Below are positions 51,010 to 58,917 of a DNA stretch of 64,000 nucleotides, piece after piece. The DNA is taken from positions 1 to 64,000 of the forward strand of contig JACRIE010000010.1 in NCBI GenBank assembly GCA_016220165.1. Direction: 5' to 3'. Under the pieces are notes generated by a model that worked only from the letters and a program-made list of their open reading frames with translations, was not told the origin of the DNA and searched no databases. The stretch is from Candidatus Peregrinibacteria bacterium. Lineage in GTDB: Bacteria > Patescibacteriota > Gracilibacteria > UM-FILTER-43-11 > JACRIE01. The number at the start of each line of letters is the position of its first letter. Positions within the stretch are counted from its first letter, which is position 1. The position numbers and the translations under genes were made by a program.

Positions 51010-51123
51010 ACTATTTTAAAATAGTGGCTTATTAACAATAAAAAAACTTTATAAAAAATGCAATGTTTTGTTGAAAATATTGGACACACTATTGACAGGA
51101 TGGGGGTATTTGCGTAACGTTAC
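51010..51123. promoter_or_regulatory. Regulatory region between trmB-like gene and Cys-rich gene A
   Basis: A perfect 16-bp palindrome ACTATTTTAAAATAGT (51010-51025) is flanked by direct AACAATAAAAA repeats (50999 and 51035). A TTGACA (51092-51097) with a weak -10 TAACGT 17 bases on would point to gene A. That -10 overlaps another palindrome GTAACGTTAC (51114-51123). Both palindromes are candidate operators of the TrmB-like regulator. Confidence 0.55.
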
Positions 51124-51139
51124 CATTCAAGTAATTAAT

Positions 51140-51222
51140 TACAAATTGTTGGCCAAATAGTGGACCAGATCGTTGCTTCCTCGGACCACCATTTGGCCCA
51201 CAATTTGGTCCACCATCTGTAA
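51140..51222. repeat. Word-repeat leader of gene A (TTTGGCC / GGACCA type)
   Basis: GGCCAAATAGTGGACCA (51151-51167) on the left pairs with TGGCCCACAATTTGGTCC (51194-51211) and CCACCATTTGG words on the right. Closely similar words occur inside the coding region of gene B at about 54105-54150. Confidence 0.65.
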
Positions 51223-51226
51223 TAAA

Positions 51227-52894
51227 ATGAGGAATTGCATCCGCTGTAAATCACCGTTCGAAATCACCCCGTCCGACCGGCAGTTTTACCAAAAAATTGC
51301 GCCGCGGTTCGGCGATAAGACGTTTCCGGTGCTTGATCCTGTCCAGTGTCCCACATGCCGCCAAAGGAATCGAACGGCGTATCGCAACTTCAGAAATTTA
51401 TACCATCGCAAGTGCGATTTGACCGGAAAATCGATCATTTCGATGTATGACACGGACGCCCCATTCCCGGTCTACGACTACGACGCGTGGCATGGCGATG
51501 GCTGGGACGCGATGACGTATGCGAAGGGCTACGATTCGAATCAGTCTTTTTTAGAGCAATACAAAGCCTTATCCGACGTGGTGCCGCGCTACAACGTCCA
51601 CAACATCCAATGCGACAACTGCCGTTATTCCAATTTCGCGTTCAGCTCAAAGGACTGTTATCTCATTTTTGGCTGCGTGATGAGCGAGCAGTGCTATTTT
51701 GGCCACATTGTCTGGGAATCGGAAGGATGTCTGGACTGTCTCTACGCCTATCGCTGTAAATACTGCTACGAGTGTGTGGACTGCGTGGAGAGCTACGAAC
51801 TGTTTTTCAGCCAGGAATGCGTGAATTGTGTTTCCAGTTATTTTTTGTACGACTGCCGCGATTGCGAAAATTGTTTCGGGTGCGTCGGACTTTTCAAAAA
51901 GAAATATTACATTTTTAATCAGCCTTTCTCGAAGGACGAGTATCTGGCCAAAATAGCGGAATTAAAATTTCTGTCCCGAGAAATCCAGGTTGTTGTATTG
52001 AAGCGGTTTGATGAGCTGAAGGCAAAGCATATTCATCGTCACTTCATCGGCTCTCAGAATGAGGATGTGAGCGGCGATCATATTTATTTTTCGAAAAATG
52101 TTCATCACTCCTTTGACGCCAAGCAGTGTGAAGACAGCCGCTTCCTTTACACGGCGAAAACGACCAAAGATTCCTACGACATCTCCTTCACAGGCGCTCC
52201 GGCGGAACTGTGCTACAACTCCCTGACGATGTTCAGCGCGCAAAACGTCATCGCGAATCAGTCAACGCCCAACTGCAGCAACGCTTATTATTCCGAATTT
52301 TGTTACAACAGTCAGTATATTTTTGGCTGCAATGGTCTGAAGTATAAAAAATATTGCATTCTCAATAAGCAGTATTCAAAAGAAGCGTATGAACGCCTTG
52401 TGCCGCAGATCATCGAAGGCATGATCAGAGACAGAACATGGGGTAACTTTTTTCCGATGGCTCATAGTCCCTTCGCCTACAACGAAGCCGTGGTTCAGGA
52501 ATACCAGCCGCTCACCAAAGAACGGTGTGTGGCAAACGGATGGCGATGGAAAGAGGATGTCTCCAATAAATCCTACAAAGGACCGGTGTACGAAATCCCC
52601 GAAAACAGCAAAGATGCGCAGGACGATATTGTCGATCATATCCTGACGTGTGAAACGGGCGGTAAGCCGTACAAGCTCATTCCCCAGGAGCTTCAATTCT
52701 ATCGCAAATACAATCTCCCCATCCCTCGCCTGCATTCCGACGAACGCCATCGCCGGCGCATGGCCATGCGCAACCCGCGCGAGCTCCACGCTCGCACCTG
52801 CGTCAAGTGCCAAGCCCCGATCAGGACAACGTACGCGCCCGAACGGCTGGAGATTATATATTGTGAAGCGTGTTACCTTAAAGAAGTCTACTAA
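51227..52894 (+). CDS. Cys-rich zinc-ribbon protein, paralog A
   Basis: 555 residues from the ATG at 51227; 18 upstream codons would come from the repeat leader and are rejected. 34 cysteines. The N-terminal zinc ribbon has Cys4, Cys7, Cys41 and Cys44 (CIRC, CPTC), then RN..LYHRKC at 52-63. A Cys-rich block spans 129-221, and two FGCxGLxxKxYxxxNxxxS modules lie at about 217-238 and 367-388. Then come WGNFFP, SPFAYNE and WRWKE. The C-terminal ribbon has Cys525, Cys528, Cys546 and Cys549 (CVKC, CEAC), and the shared end is CYLKEVY. No signal peptide or membrane segment. The family seems widespread in CPR genomes and of unknown function; metal binding is inferred from the cysteine pairs. Confidence 0.85.
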   Translation: MRNCIRCKSPFEITPSDRQFYQKIAPRFGDKTFPVLDPVQCPTCRQRNRTAYRNFRNLYHRKCDLTGKSIISMYDTDAPFPVYDYDAWHGDGWDAMTYAKGYDSNQSFLEQYKALSDVVPRYNVHNIQCDNCRYSNFAFSSKDCYLIFGCVMSEQCYFGHIVWESEGCLDCLYAYRCKYCYECVDCVESYELFFSQECVNCVSSYFLYDCRDCENCFGCVGLFKKKYYIFNQPFSKDEYLAKIAELKFLSREIQVVVLKRFDELKAKHIHRHFIGSQNEDVSGDHIYFSKNVHHSFDAKQCEDSRFLYTAKTTKDSYDISFTGAPAELCYNSLTMFSAQNVIANQSTPNCSNAYYSEFCYNSQYIFGCNGLKYKKYCILNKQYSKEAYERLVPQIIEGMIRDRTWGNFFPMAHSPFAYNEAVVQEYQPLTKERCVANGWRWKEDVSNKSYKGPVYEIPENSKDAQDDIVDHILTCETGGKPYKLIPQELQFYRKYNLPIPRLHSDERHRRRMAMRNPRELHARTCVKCQAPIRTTYAPERLEIIYCEACYLKEVY

Positions 52895-52986
52895 TCAGTC
52901 CGTAGTCCGTAGCAATGTAGTTCGTAGTAAAATTTAAATTAACTACTAACTACTAACTACTAACTACGGACTACTAACTACGGACT
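52895..52986. repeat. Word-repeat spacer (GTCCGTAGT type), copy 1
   Basis: TCAGTCCGTAGTCCGTAG on the left and ACTACGGACTACTAACTACG on the right with AACTACTAACTACTAACTAC between, a near-complete hairpin. The spacer is almost identical to 63598-63681, as are the ends of the genes on both sides. Confidence 0.9.
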
Positions 52987-54609
52987 ATGCAGTGTATCCA
53001 GTGCAAATCACCCTTCGAAATAACCTCCGCCGACTGGGCGTTTTATCAAAAAATGTCCGTGCCGGATCCGAAATTATGTCCCGATTGCCGTCAGCAGCGA
53101 CGGCTGAGCTTTCGCAACGAGCGGAGCCTCTATCATCTCAAGTCCCACCTGAGCGGCAAACAGATGATCTCGATGTATTCGCCGGATAAGCCCTACAAAG
53201 TGTACGACCAGTCCGAATGGTGGGGCGATCAGTGGGATGGGCTCACGTACGGACGCGACTTCGATTTCAATCGGCCTTTTTTCGAGCAATTCCACGAATT
53301 AATGCTGGAGGTTCCGCGCATCAACTTAATCAATCGGGAGCACGAGAACAGCGAATACTGCAACTTCGCGATCAAAAACAAAAATTCCTACCTTCTATTC
53401 ACTTCGGCGGAATGCGAGGACTCCTATTACTGCAACCGCTCATGGAAACTCAAAGATGTGTGCGATGCTTCGAACGCGAACGAATGCGAATTATCTTATG
53501 AGATCATCGACTCAGACCATTGCTATCACTGCGCTTGGCTCCAGAATGCCTCCAATTGCTCCGATTGTTTTTTGGGATACAACCTCAAAGGATGTCATCA
53601 TTGCTTCGGATGCTATGGATTAACAAACGCTTCGTATCGCGTAGGCAATAAACAGCTCACGAAGCAGGCCTACGAGGAGCTACTGCCGTCCCTGTGGAAA
53701 GATTTCAAAAAAGTTCAGAAGAATTATCAGCAGCATCTTCAGAAGCTTCCCCGAAAATACATCGACGGAATTAATGTCGAGGATTGCACCGGAAACGCGC
53801 TGTTTCACTCCAAAAACTGCAAAAACTGTTTCGAACTGATGAATGGGCAGGATTGCCGGTATGTCGCGAATGTCACCTACATGAAAGATTCGTACGATAT
53901 CAACAACGACGACAACTCCGAATTGGTTTACGAAGCGGTCGGCAGTGAGTCGAACTACTTTCATCGCTTCAACGACATTTGCTGGTTCAACACCAACATC
54001 ACGTATTGCAGTCTGTGTTTCAGTTCTCACGATCTTTTCGGCTGCGTCGGATTGCGCCATAAAGAGTACTGCATTTTAAACAAACAATATTCTAAGGAAG
54101 AATATGAACAAATCGTGGGCCAAATCGTTGGCCATATGGTGGCCACGAAGGAGTGGGGCGAATTTTTTCCATCCACCATTTCACCCTTCGCGTACAACGA
54201 GACCATGGCGGTCGAGCACTTCCCGCTCAAAAAAGAGGAAGTCCTCAGACGTGGCTTGGCATGGAAGGATGACGATGGGAAAAAGAGCTACAAAGGGCCA
54301 CAGGTTGATGTTCCTCGAAAAATCGAAGACGTCACGGACGACATCGTGAACCAGATCCTTCTTTGCGAAGTGACGGGAAAGCCTTACAAAATCACGCCCC
54401 AGGAGCTCCGCCTCTATCGCAAATTAGATATTCCCGTCCCGCGCCGCTGTCCGGATCAGCGCCACCAAGATCGCCTTGCTCTCCGCAACCCACGAAAATT
54501 GTACGCCCGCACCTGCGTCAAGTGCTCCGCGCCCATTCAAACGACGTATGCGCTCAATCGCCCCGAGATCGTGTACTGTGAAACGTGTTATCTCAAGGAA
54601 ATTTATTAA
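52987..54609 (+). CDS. Cys-rich zinc-ribbon protein, paralog B
   Basis: 540 residues. N-ribbon CIQC/CPDC with RRLSFRNERSLYHLK; this copy has Ser-His where the others have RKC, so one putative metal ligand is lost. Then come WWGDQWDGLTYGRDFDFNRPFFEQFHEL, the Cys-rich block (about 118-215), and two CFGCYGL/FGCVGLRHKEY modules at about 207-230 and 355-375. A C-ribbon CVKC/CETC and the end CYLKEIY follow. At the site after YSKEEY it has the unusual IVGQIVGHMVATKEWG, encoded by GGCCAAATCGTTGGCC-type words resembling the leader of gene A. Soluble and probably cytoplasmic. Same unknown function as its paralogs. Confidence 0.85.
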   Translation: MQCIQCKSPFEITSADWAFYQKMSVPDPKLCPDCRQQRRLSFRNERSLYHLKSHLSGKQMISMYSPDKPYKVYDQSEWWGDQWDGLTYGRDFDFNRPFFEQFHELMLEVPRINLINREHENSEYCNFAIKNKNSYLLFTSAECEDSYYCNRSWKLKDVCDASNANECELSYEIIDSDHCYHCAWLQNASNCSDCFLGYNLKGCHHCFGCYGLTNASYRVGNKQLTKQAYEELLPSLWKDFKKVQKNYQQHLQKLPRKYIDGINVEDCTGNALFHSKNCKNCFELMNGQDCRYVANVTYMKDSYDINNDDNSELVYEAVGSESNYFHRFNDICWFNTNITYCSLCFSSHDLFGCVGLRHKEYCILNKQYSKEEYEQIVGQIVGHMVATKEWGEFFPSTISPFAYNETMAVEHFPLKKEEVLRRGLAWKDDDGKKSYKGPQVDVPRKIEDVTDDIVNQILLCEVTGKPYKITPQELRLYRKLDIPVPRRCPDQRHQDRLALRNPRKLYARTCVKCSAPIQTTYALNRPEIVYCETCYLKEIY

Positions 54610-54644
54610 TTTGGCATGTCGTTTCTGGGGGCCTTCCCCCATTC

Positions 54645-54720
54645 TGTCATTCCCTCACCTCTTAATGTCATTCCCTCACCTCTTAATGTCATTCCCGCGG
54701 AGGCGGGAATCTACCCCAAT
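54645..54720. repeat. TGTCATTCCC tandem/inverted repeat
   Basis: A 21-base unit (TGTCATTCCCTCACCTCTTA) occurs twice at 54645-54685. A third, partial unit turns into ATTCCCGCGGAGGCGGGAAT, a palindrome of the widespread TTCCCGC-GCGGGAA type. The 3' end of the GNAT gene reads into it. Confidence 0.85.
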
Positions 54721-55194
54721 CTCCGATTCGACCGCACTTCTTCGGAATCCACCCAACGTTAATTTATACGTTATTCCCTCCTTCCACTGAGGGTTGTTCC
54801 ATTGTTGAAATCCGAATTTTGCGCAGAGCTTTTGCATGGGGACATTCTCAAAAGCAGTCTCAGTCACGACGCCTTTCGCGCCTTTCTTTTTGGCGTGGTC
54901 GATGCACCGCTTCATGAGTTCCTGGCCCAAACCGAGTTTTTGAAAATTCGGATCAACGAGGATCTCCCGGATGAAGAAATAATTATTTTCCCACCAGTCT
55001 CTATCCACCGAGCAAAAGGCCGTGAATTCGCCGTTATTTTTCGCGAGAATGTATAAACTATCCTTTAGCGCGAAGCGTTTTTTCAGCAATTCAATCGTGG
55101 TCTGATCGAAGGTGTAATTGAAAGACGTTTTATCGCGCAAAATCTCGATTGCTTCTGCCTTTTTGATGGTTGAATAACGAATGTTCATATCCAT
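54676..55194 (-). CDS. GNAT family N-acetyltransferase with repeat-derived tail
   Basis: 172 residues. GNAT fold: a first strand and helices, IREILVDPNFQKLGLGQELMKRCIDHAKKKGAKGVVTETAFENVPMQKLCAKFGFQQ (about 90-145), in which QKLGLG is the acetyl-CoA pyrophosphate loop. The substrate is not predictable. The last 20 residues or so (VESEIGVDSRLRGNDIKR) are encoded by the TTCCCGC repeat and are the common SRLRGND tail seen when genes run into such repeats. Convergent with gene B, divergent from the Panacea antitoxin gene. Confidence 0.9.
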   Translation of the reverse strand: MDMNIRYSTIKKAEAIEILRDKTSFNYTFDQTTIELLKKRFALKDSLYILAKNNGEFTAFCSVDRDWWENNYFFIREILVDPNFQKLGLGQELMKRCIDHAKKKGAKGVVTETAFENVPMQKLCAKFGFQQWNNPQWKEGITYKLTLGGFRRSAVESEIGVDSRLRGNDIKR

Positions 55195-55262
55195 TTTTTT
55201 GTCAATTTATGATACCAAATTTTGGGGATAAACCTAAATTGTAAAGAATAAAAACAATTATT

Positions 55263-55291
55263 TTGACAAATATTCTGACATTTGGTAGCAT
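55263..55291 (+). promoter_or_regulatory. Promoter of the Panacea-MazF module (leaderless)
   Basis: TTGACA (55263-55268), 17 bases, TAGCAT (55286-55291). Six bases separate the -10 from the ATG at 55298, so the transcript should begin at the start codon. Confidence 0.75.
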
Positions 55292-55297
55292 GGGTGC

Positions 55298-56155
55298 ATG
55301 AAACATCTTCAGAAATTTCGTCATCAATGTGGCTATTCTCAGGCCTATATGGCCAAAGAGCTAGGCGTCTCACGCCCCACGTATATCCAGATCGAAAAGG
55401 GCGAGCGCGAGCTCACGGTTTCCGAAGCCCAAAAGTTGGCCGCGCTATTCGACATGACGTTGGAAGAGTTCCTCAGCGGCGCGATAAAGAAGGAAGCGAA
55501 CGTGAAGTTCAATAAGTCCGAAAAGGGCTCGTTGCGCATCCAGGTGCCGGCCGATAAAATCCAAAAATTCAAAGAAATCCTGCTCTACATCCTCGCGAAA
55601 ATCGGCGCGCGTCCGAACATCGGGGAAACCGTTTTATACAAACTGCTCTATTTCATCGATTTCGATTATTACGAAAAGTACGGCAAGAAGCTGATCGGCG
55701 CGACCTACATCAAAAACCATTACGGCCCTACGCCCGTTGAGTTCAAGAAGATCACGGAGCAGATGGAGAAGGAAAAATCGTTGGAAAAAATTAAAAGCCG
55801 TTATTTTCAGTACCAACAGAGGAAATATCTGCCCCTAAAGGACTCCGACTTATCCATACTGACGGCGCAGGAAAAGGAATTCATCGATAAAACGCTCGAG
55901 CGATTGGCGGACAAAAATGCCAGACAGTTGAGCGACTATTCCCATGGCGATCACCCTTGGCAGGCAACTCCGGAGGGCCAGATCATTGACTACAACCGCG
56001 TATGGGACCGTCAGTCGCCTTACGCCGAGCGCGACCACTTAGGCTCATGGCTCGATGCCGGGGCCATGGACACGCATAAAAACCTTCCCCCGCTCACCAG
56101 AGAAGAATATCAGTATTATATGTCTTTACCCGAAGAAAAAGATGAAACAAGGTGA
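55298..56155 (+). CDS. HTH plus Panacea-domain (DUF4065/SocA-like) antitoxin
   Basis: 285 residues. An N-terminal XRE helix-turn-helix (FRHQCGYSQAYMAKELGVSRPTYIQIEKGERELTVSEAQKLAALFDM, about 5-52) precedes a linker. A Panacea/DUF4065 domain follows (about 90-240: ILLYILAKIGARPNIGETVLYKLLYFIDFDYYEKYGKKLIGATYIKNHYGPTP). Panacea domains act as antitoxins for many unrelated toxins. It overlaps the MazF-like gene by 14 bases and should repress its own promoter through the HTH. Confidence 0.85.
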   Translation: MKHLQKFRHQCGYSQAYMAKELGVSRPTYIQIEKGERELTVSEAQKLAALFDMTLEEFLSGAIKKEANVKFNKSEKGSLRIQVPADKIQKFKEILLYILAKIGARPNIGETVLYKLLYFIDFDYYEKYGKKLIGATYIKNHYGPTPVEFKKITEQMEKEKSLEKIKSRYFQYQQRKYLPLKDSDLSILTAQEKEFIDKTLERLADKNARQLSDYSHGDHPWQATPEGQIIDYNRVWDRQSPYAERDHLGSWLDAGAMDTHKNLPPLTREEYQYYMSLPEEKDETR

Positions 56156-56477
56156 TATTTATTTGGTGAATTGGAGTCCGAGCGTAGGGCATGAATTTCA
56201 GAAGGTCAGACCGGCGATTGTTTTATCGGGCGACGCTATTCTAAAACGATCCAATCTGATTGCGTTCGTAGCAATAAGCAGTCAAAAGGCAAAGCATTTT
56301 GTCGATGATATTTTTATTGCGAAAGATTCTGAAAATAATCTTTTTGAGGATTCAGTCATAAAAATGCATCACATCAGTTCATTTGATTATAACCGCGTGA
56401 TTAAAAAAGTCGGTCGAATCAGTGAGCCATTACTGGCAGAAATAAAGATAAAAATCAGGGAACATTTTAATCTATGA
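56142..56477 (+). CDS. MazF/PemK-family toxin
   Basis: 111 residues from the ATG at 56142. N-terminal KQGDIYLVNWSPSVGHEFQKVRPAIVLS is the PemK/MazF signature (Gly-Asp followed by the beta-barrel and the Arg-Pro pair), then IAFVAISSQ and a C-terminal IGRISEPLLAEIKIKI helix. An endoribonuclease that cleaves mRNA. Pairing with a Panacea antitoxin, rather than with MazE, follows from the overlap. Its end overlaps the minus-strand TrmB remnant by six bases. Confidence 0.9.
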   Translation: MKQGDIYLVNWSPSVGHEFQKVRPAIVLSGDAILKRSNLIAFVAISSQKAKHFVDDIFIAKDSENNLFEDSVIKMHHISSFDYNRVIKKVGRISEPLLAEIKIKIREHFNL

Positions 56478-56759
56478 ACATTTCTTTTCCCACAGCGTCT
56501 CAAACAAATTCAGCTGAATTTGATAAATTTCCGGGCTCTCGATGAGAAGCCCGAAGTCTTCTTTTTCGGAAGAAATAAAAGAAACTCGGCCGTCGTACAG
56601 ATACATCGTCGCGGGGAAGCTCATGGCCGCGGGCAGGTAGCGGAGTTCACGCACGTCTTTCGGCTTGCTCGGCCATCGCTCCTTGATGTCTTTCGCCTTG
56701 TTGCGCATGACGCGGAGCGAGATGCTGGACTGGATGAGTCTGTTTACAATTGCCAGCAA
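56472..56759 (-). pseudogene. C-terminal remnant of a TrmB-family regulator
   Basis: 95 residues from a TTG. The segment VRELRYLPAAMSFPATMYLYDGRVSFISSEKEDFGLLIESPEIYQIQLNLFETLW matches the last part of TrmB-like regulators, including the NEIAIYGNKVAVMSLNREELIGLMVES region of the intact gene at 50216. The winged helix is absent, and no start signal is seen. It lies immediately upstream of, and divergent to, Cys-rich gene C, as the intact regulator does to gene A. Could be a free-standing effector domain, but a decayed regulator is more likely. Confidence 0.7.
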
Positions 56760-56778
56760 TAATCTAACATAATAGGCC

Positions 56779-56784
56779 TATAAT
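56779..56784 (+). promoter_or_regulatory. -10 element of gene C
   Basis: TATAAT, with only nine bases to the gene C ATG, so a very short leader. No matching -35 is visible at 16-18 bases. Confidence 0.5.
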
Positions 56785-56793
56785 CGCTTTCGT

Positions 56794-58440
56794 ATGACCA
56801 CCTGCCAAGAATGTTCCAAAGGATTCGAAACACCGGACGTCGCCAAGAAAATCTTCGCGAAAATCAACGCGCCATTGCCAACACTCTGCCCCGACTGCCG
56901 ACAGCGGCAGCGATGCGCGTGGCGCAACGAGCGCTCGCTCTACAAGCGCACATGCGACCTGACGGGCCGCGAGACCGTCTCATTCTATCCCGCGAATTCG
57001 CCTTACAAAGTATACAGCAAAGACGCTTGGTGGTCGGACGACTGGGATCCTCTGGAGTACGGCCGTGAGTGCGATTTCAACCGGCCCTTTTTCGATCAGT
57101 TCGGCGAGCTTCTCATGGCCGTCCCGCACATGGCCCTCATTGTCTCCCATGGCGAAAACAACGACTATTGCCCCTATTCCGTCTATTACAAGGATTCCTA
57201 TATGTGCGTTTCCGGCGTGGTCGGCGAAAATATTTATTACAGCTATTGGACGAACGACTCGCGCGATTGCATGGACTGTAACGCCTGTTTTCGTTGCGAA
57301 CGATGTTACGAATGCATGCACTGCGACACGCTTTACAGCTCCATTTTTTGCAGGGATTGTCGGAACGGAAACGATTTGAGCTTCTGCGCGAACTGCGACG
57401 GTTGCAAAAACTGCATCGGCTGTTATGGTCTCCGCAATCAGGAGTATCAGATTTTTAACAAACCGGTTTCCAAAGAAGCGTTCAAAAAATTCAGCGAAGA
57501 ACTCCGCTCCGGCGCCCCGCGACTCGAGGCAATGAAAGAAGAGTTCGCCAACTATCTATTAAAGTTTCCGCAACAGGCGCTCCAAAATATTAATTGCGAA
57601 AACTGCACAGGCGATTACCTCAGAAGCTGCCGCAACGCGCTGGAGTGTTATATGGCGGAAAACCTCGAAGATTGCGCGTACGCCTGGAATATCCCGCAGG
57701 GCGCGAAAGACGCCTGTGACATCAATTACACGCCCAAAGGCGAGCTCATCTATAACGCCATGAGCGGCACCAACAGCTCAAGGTCTATGGCGCTGGTGCA
57801 TGGCTGGGATTTATCCGAGAGTTTTTATTGCTTCGAGTGTTTTTACGGCAACGATCTCTTCGGTTGCGTTGGTTTGAAGCACAAAAAATACTGTATTCTC
57901 AATAAGCAGTATTCAAAAGAGGATTACTTTAACCTTAAATCTTTAATCATTAATCATATGGGGAAGACTGGCGAGTGGGGGCAATTTTTCCCTATCGCGC
58001 TGTCGCCGTTCGCGTACAACGAGACCATCGCGCAGGAATATTTCCCGCTGACGAAAGAACAAGCCGTTCAAAAAGGCTGGCGCTGGAAGGATCCGGAAAT
58101 AGCTCATTTGGACGTCAAAAAAATCATCCCCGCGGCCAAGCTCCCGGACAACGTCAGCGGCATTCCGGACGACATCCTCAACTGGGCCATTCAGTGCGAA
58201 GTCACCCATCGCCCCTTCCGCATCGTGGCGCAGGAGCTCAAGTTTTACCGGGACATGGGTCTGCCCATTCCACACCTCCATCCGGACGAGCGCTACCGCA
58301 GGCGCAAGGCGCTCGAAAACTCGCGGCGCCTCTACGCTCGGACGTGCGCCAAGTGTCAGGCGCCGATCGAAACAACGTACCAGCCCGAAAGGCTGGAGAT
58401 CGTGTATTGCGAGGCCTGCTACTTGAAAGAGGTCTACTAA
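56794..58440 (+). CDS. Cys-rich zinc-ribbon protein, paralog C
   Basis: 548 residues. N-ribbon CQEC/CPDC and RCAWRNERSLYKRTC; WWSDDWDPLEYGRECDFNRPFFDQF; a dense Cys block (about 127-215: CMDCNACFRCERCYECMHC). The two FGC/IGC-GL modules are at about 207-230 (CKNCIGCYGLRNQEY) and 352-375 (FGCVGLKHKKY). Then NHMGKTGEWGQFFP, SPFAYNET, GWRWKD, the C-ribbon CAKC/CEAC and the end CYLKEVY. Its 3' half shares a nearly identical DNA patch of about 60 bases with genes D and E (57925-57985). Preceded by the TrmB remnant, followed by a MITE-like element and a terminator. Confidence 0.85.
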   Translation: MTTCQECSKGFETPDVAKKIFAKINAPLPTLCPDCRQRQRCAWRNERSLYKRTCDLTGRETVSFYPANSPYKVYSKDAWWSDDWDPLEYGRECDFNRPFFDQFGELLMAVPHMALIVSHGENNDYCPYSVYYKDSYMCVSGVVGENIYYSYWTNDSRDCMDCNACFRCERCYECMHCDTLYSSIFCRDCRNGNDLSFCANCDGCKNCIGCYGLRNQEYQIFNKPVSKEAFKKFSEELRSGAPRLEAMKEEFANYLLKFPQQALQNINCENCTGDYLRSCRNALECYMAENLEDCAYAWNIPQGAKDACDINYTPKGELIYNAMSGTNSSRSMALVHGWDLSESFYCFECFYGNDLFGCVGLKHKKYCILNKQYSKEDYFNLKSLIINHMGKTGEWGQFFPIALSPFAYNETIAQEYFPLTKEQAVQKGWRWKDPEIAHLDVKKIIPAAKLPDNVSGIPDDILNWAIQCEVTHRPFRIVAQELKFYRDMGLPIPHLHPDERYRRRKALENSRRLYARTCAKCQAPIETTYQPERLEIVYCEACYLKEVY

Positions 58441-58458
58441 AATATTTATTCAATGAAG

Positions 58459-58636
58459 GTAGGAGAGGGAAACTCACCCCGTTTACAATCTGGGCAACTT
58501 CCCCTCTCTACTCAGAGAGAGGGCCTGAATAGAGAGAGTAGCCTCGAAGCCTGTTCTGACTTAAAAACTTTTGCCCTTCTCTGGGCAGAGAGGGACAAAA
58601 GTTTTCCTCTTCACGAATGGGGTGAGTTTCCCTCTA
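58459..58636. repeat. MITE-like element, copy 4
   Basis: Ends GTAGGAGAGGGAAACTCACC and GGTGAGTTTCCCTCTAC are complementary apart from one inserted base. Internal hairpins CCCCTCTCTACTCAGAGAGA and an AAAACTTTTGCCC ... GGGACAAAAGTTTT stem are shared in style with copy 1. Lies 18 bases after gene C. Confidence 0.88.
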
Positions 58637-58654
58637 CGGCGTAGCCGTTTTTTC
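58636..58654 (+). terminator. Terminator at the right edge of MITE copy 4
   Basis: ACGGC, loop GTA, GCCGT followed by five further T residues. A short but well-formed terminator for gene C. Confidence 0.6.
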
Positions 58655-58765
58655 AAAAAAGCTGAGAGTAGGTCTATTGCCGACTAGAATGTCCCGCAAA
58701 AATATTAATTAGATAATATTTTTTTAAGAGATGCTATCTAAAATGGTGTTAAATTTTTCAACAGA

Positions 58766-58900
58766 TTATTTTTTGGTCCGAAAAAAACAGCGGAACAAAA
58801 TAACGCGTTCGGGTCTGTCATTTTTTGCAACAGCCGAAAGCACGCTTTTTTTCCGTCTTGAATATTCAATCGGAGGGTGACCATAGTAGCTCGTAATCAT
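58766..58900 (-). CDS. Possible 44-residue small protein with perfect Shine-Dalgarno
   Basis: On the minus strand AAGGAGG at 58911-58917 is followed ten bases later by an ATG at 58900 and 44 codons to a TAA: MITSYYGHPPIEYSRRKK ... RTKK, basic, with an aromatic N-terminus. The AAGGAGG is exceptional in this window. It is also the complement of the bases directly before the amt start, and could exist only because of an inverted repeat there. No family is recognised; may be chance. Confidence 0.35.
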   Translation of the reverse strand: MITSYYGHPPIEYSRRKKSVLSAVAKNDRPERVILFRCFFRTKK

Positions 58901-58917
58901 TTTTTAATTCCCTCCTT
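58872..58917. promoter_or_regulatory. Inverted repeat before the amt start codon
   Basis: GGAGGG (58872-58877) can pair with CCCTCC (58911-58916), which directly precedes the amt ATG. A 12-bp palindrome TTGAATATTCAA (58858-58869) lies just upstream. Together they suggest a structured leader. The rest of 58655-58857 shows nothing identifiable apart from the small reading frame on the minus strand. Confidence 0.45.

Noticed and set aside
51173-51226. N-terminal extension of paralog A (TTIWPTIWSTICNK)
   Set aside because: The codons come from the word-repeat leader; all paralogs begin right at the first CxxC of the ribbon.
52895-52986. CRISPR-like appearance of the GTCCGTAGT words
   Set aside because: Repeats are only 7-9 bases, inverted as well as direct, without unique spacers or cas genes nearby.
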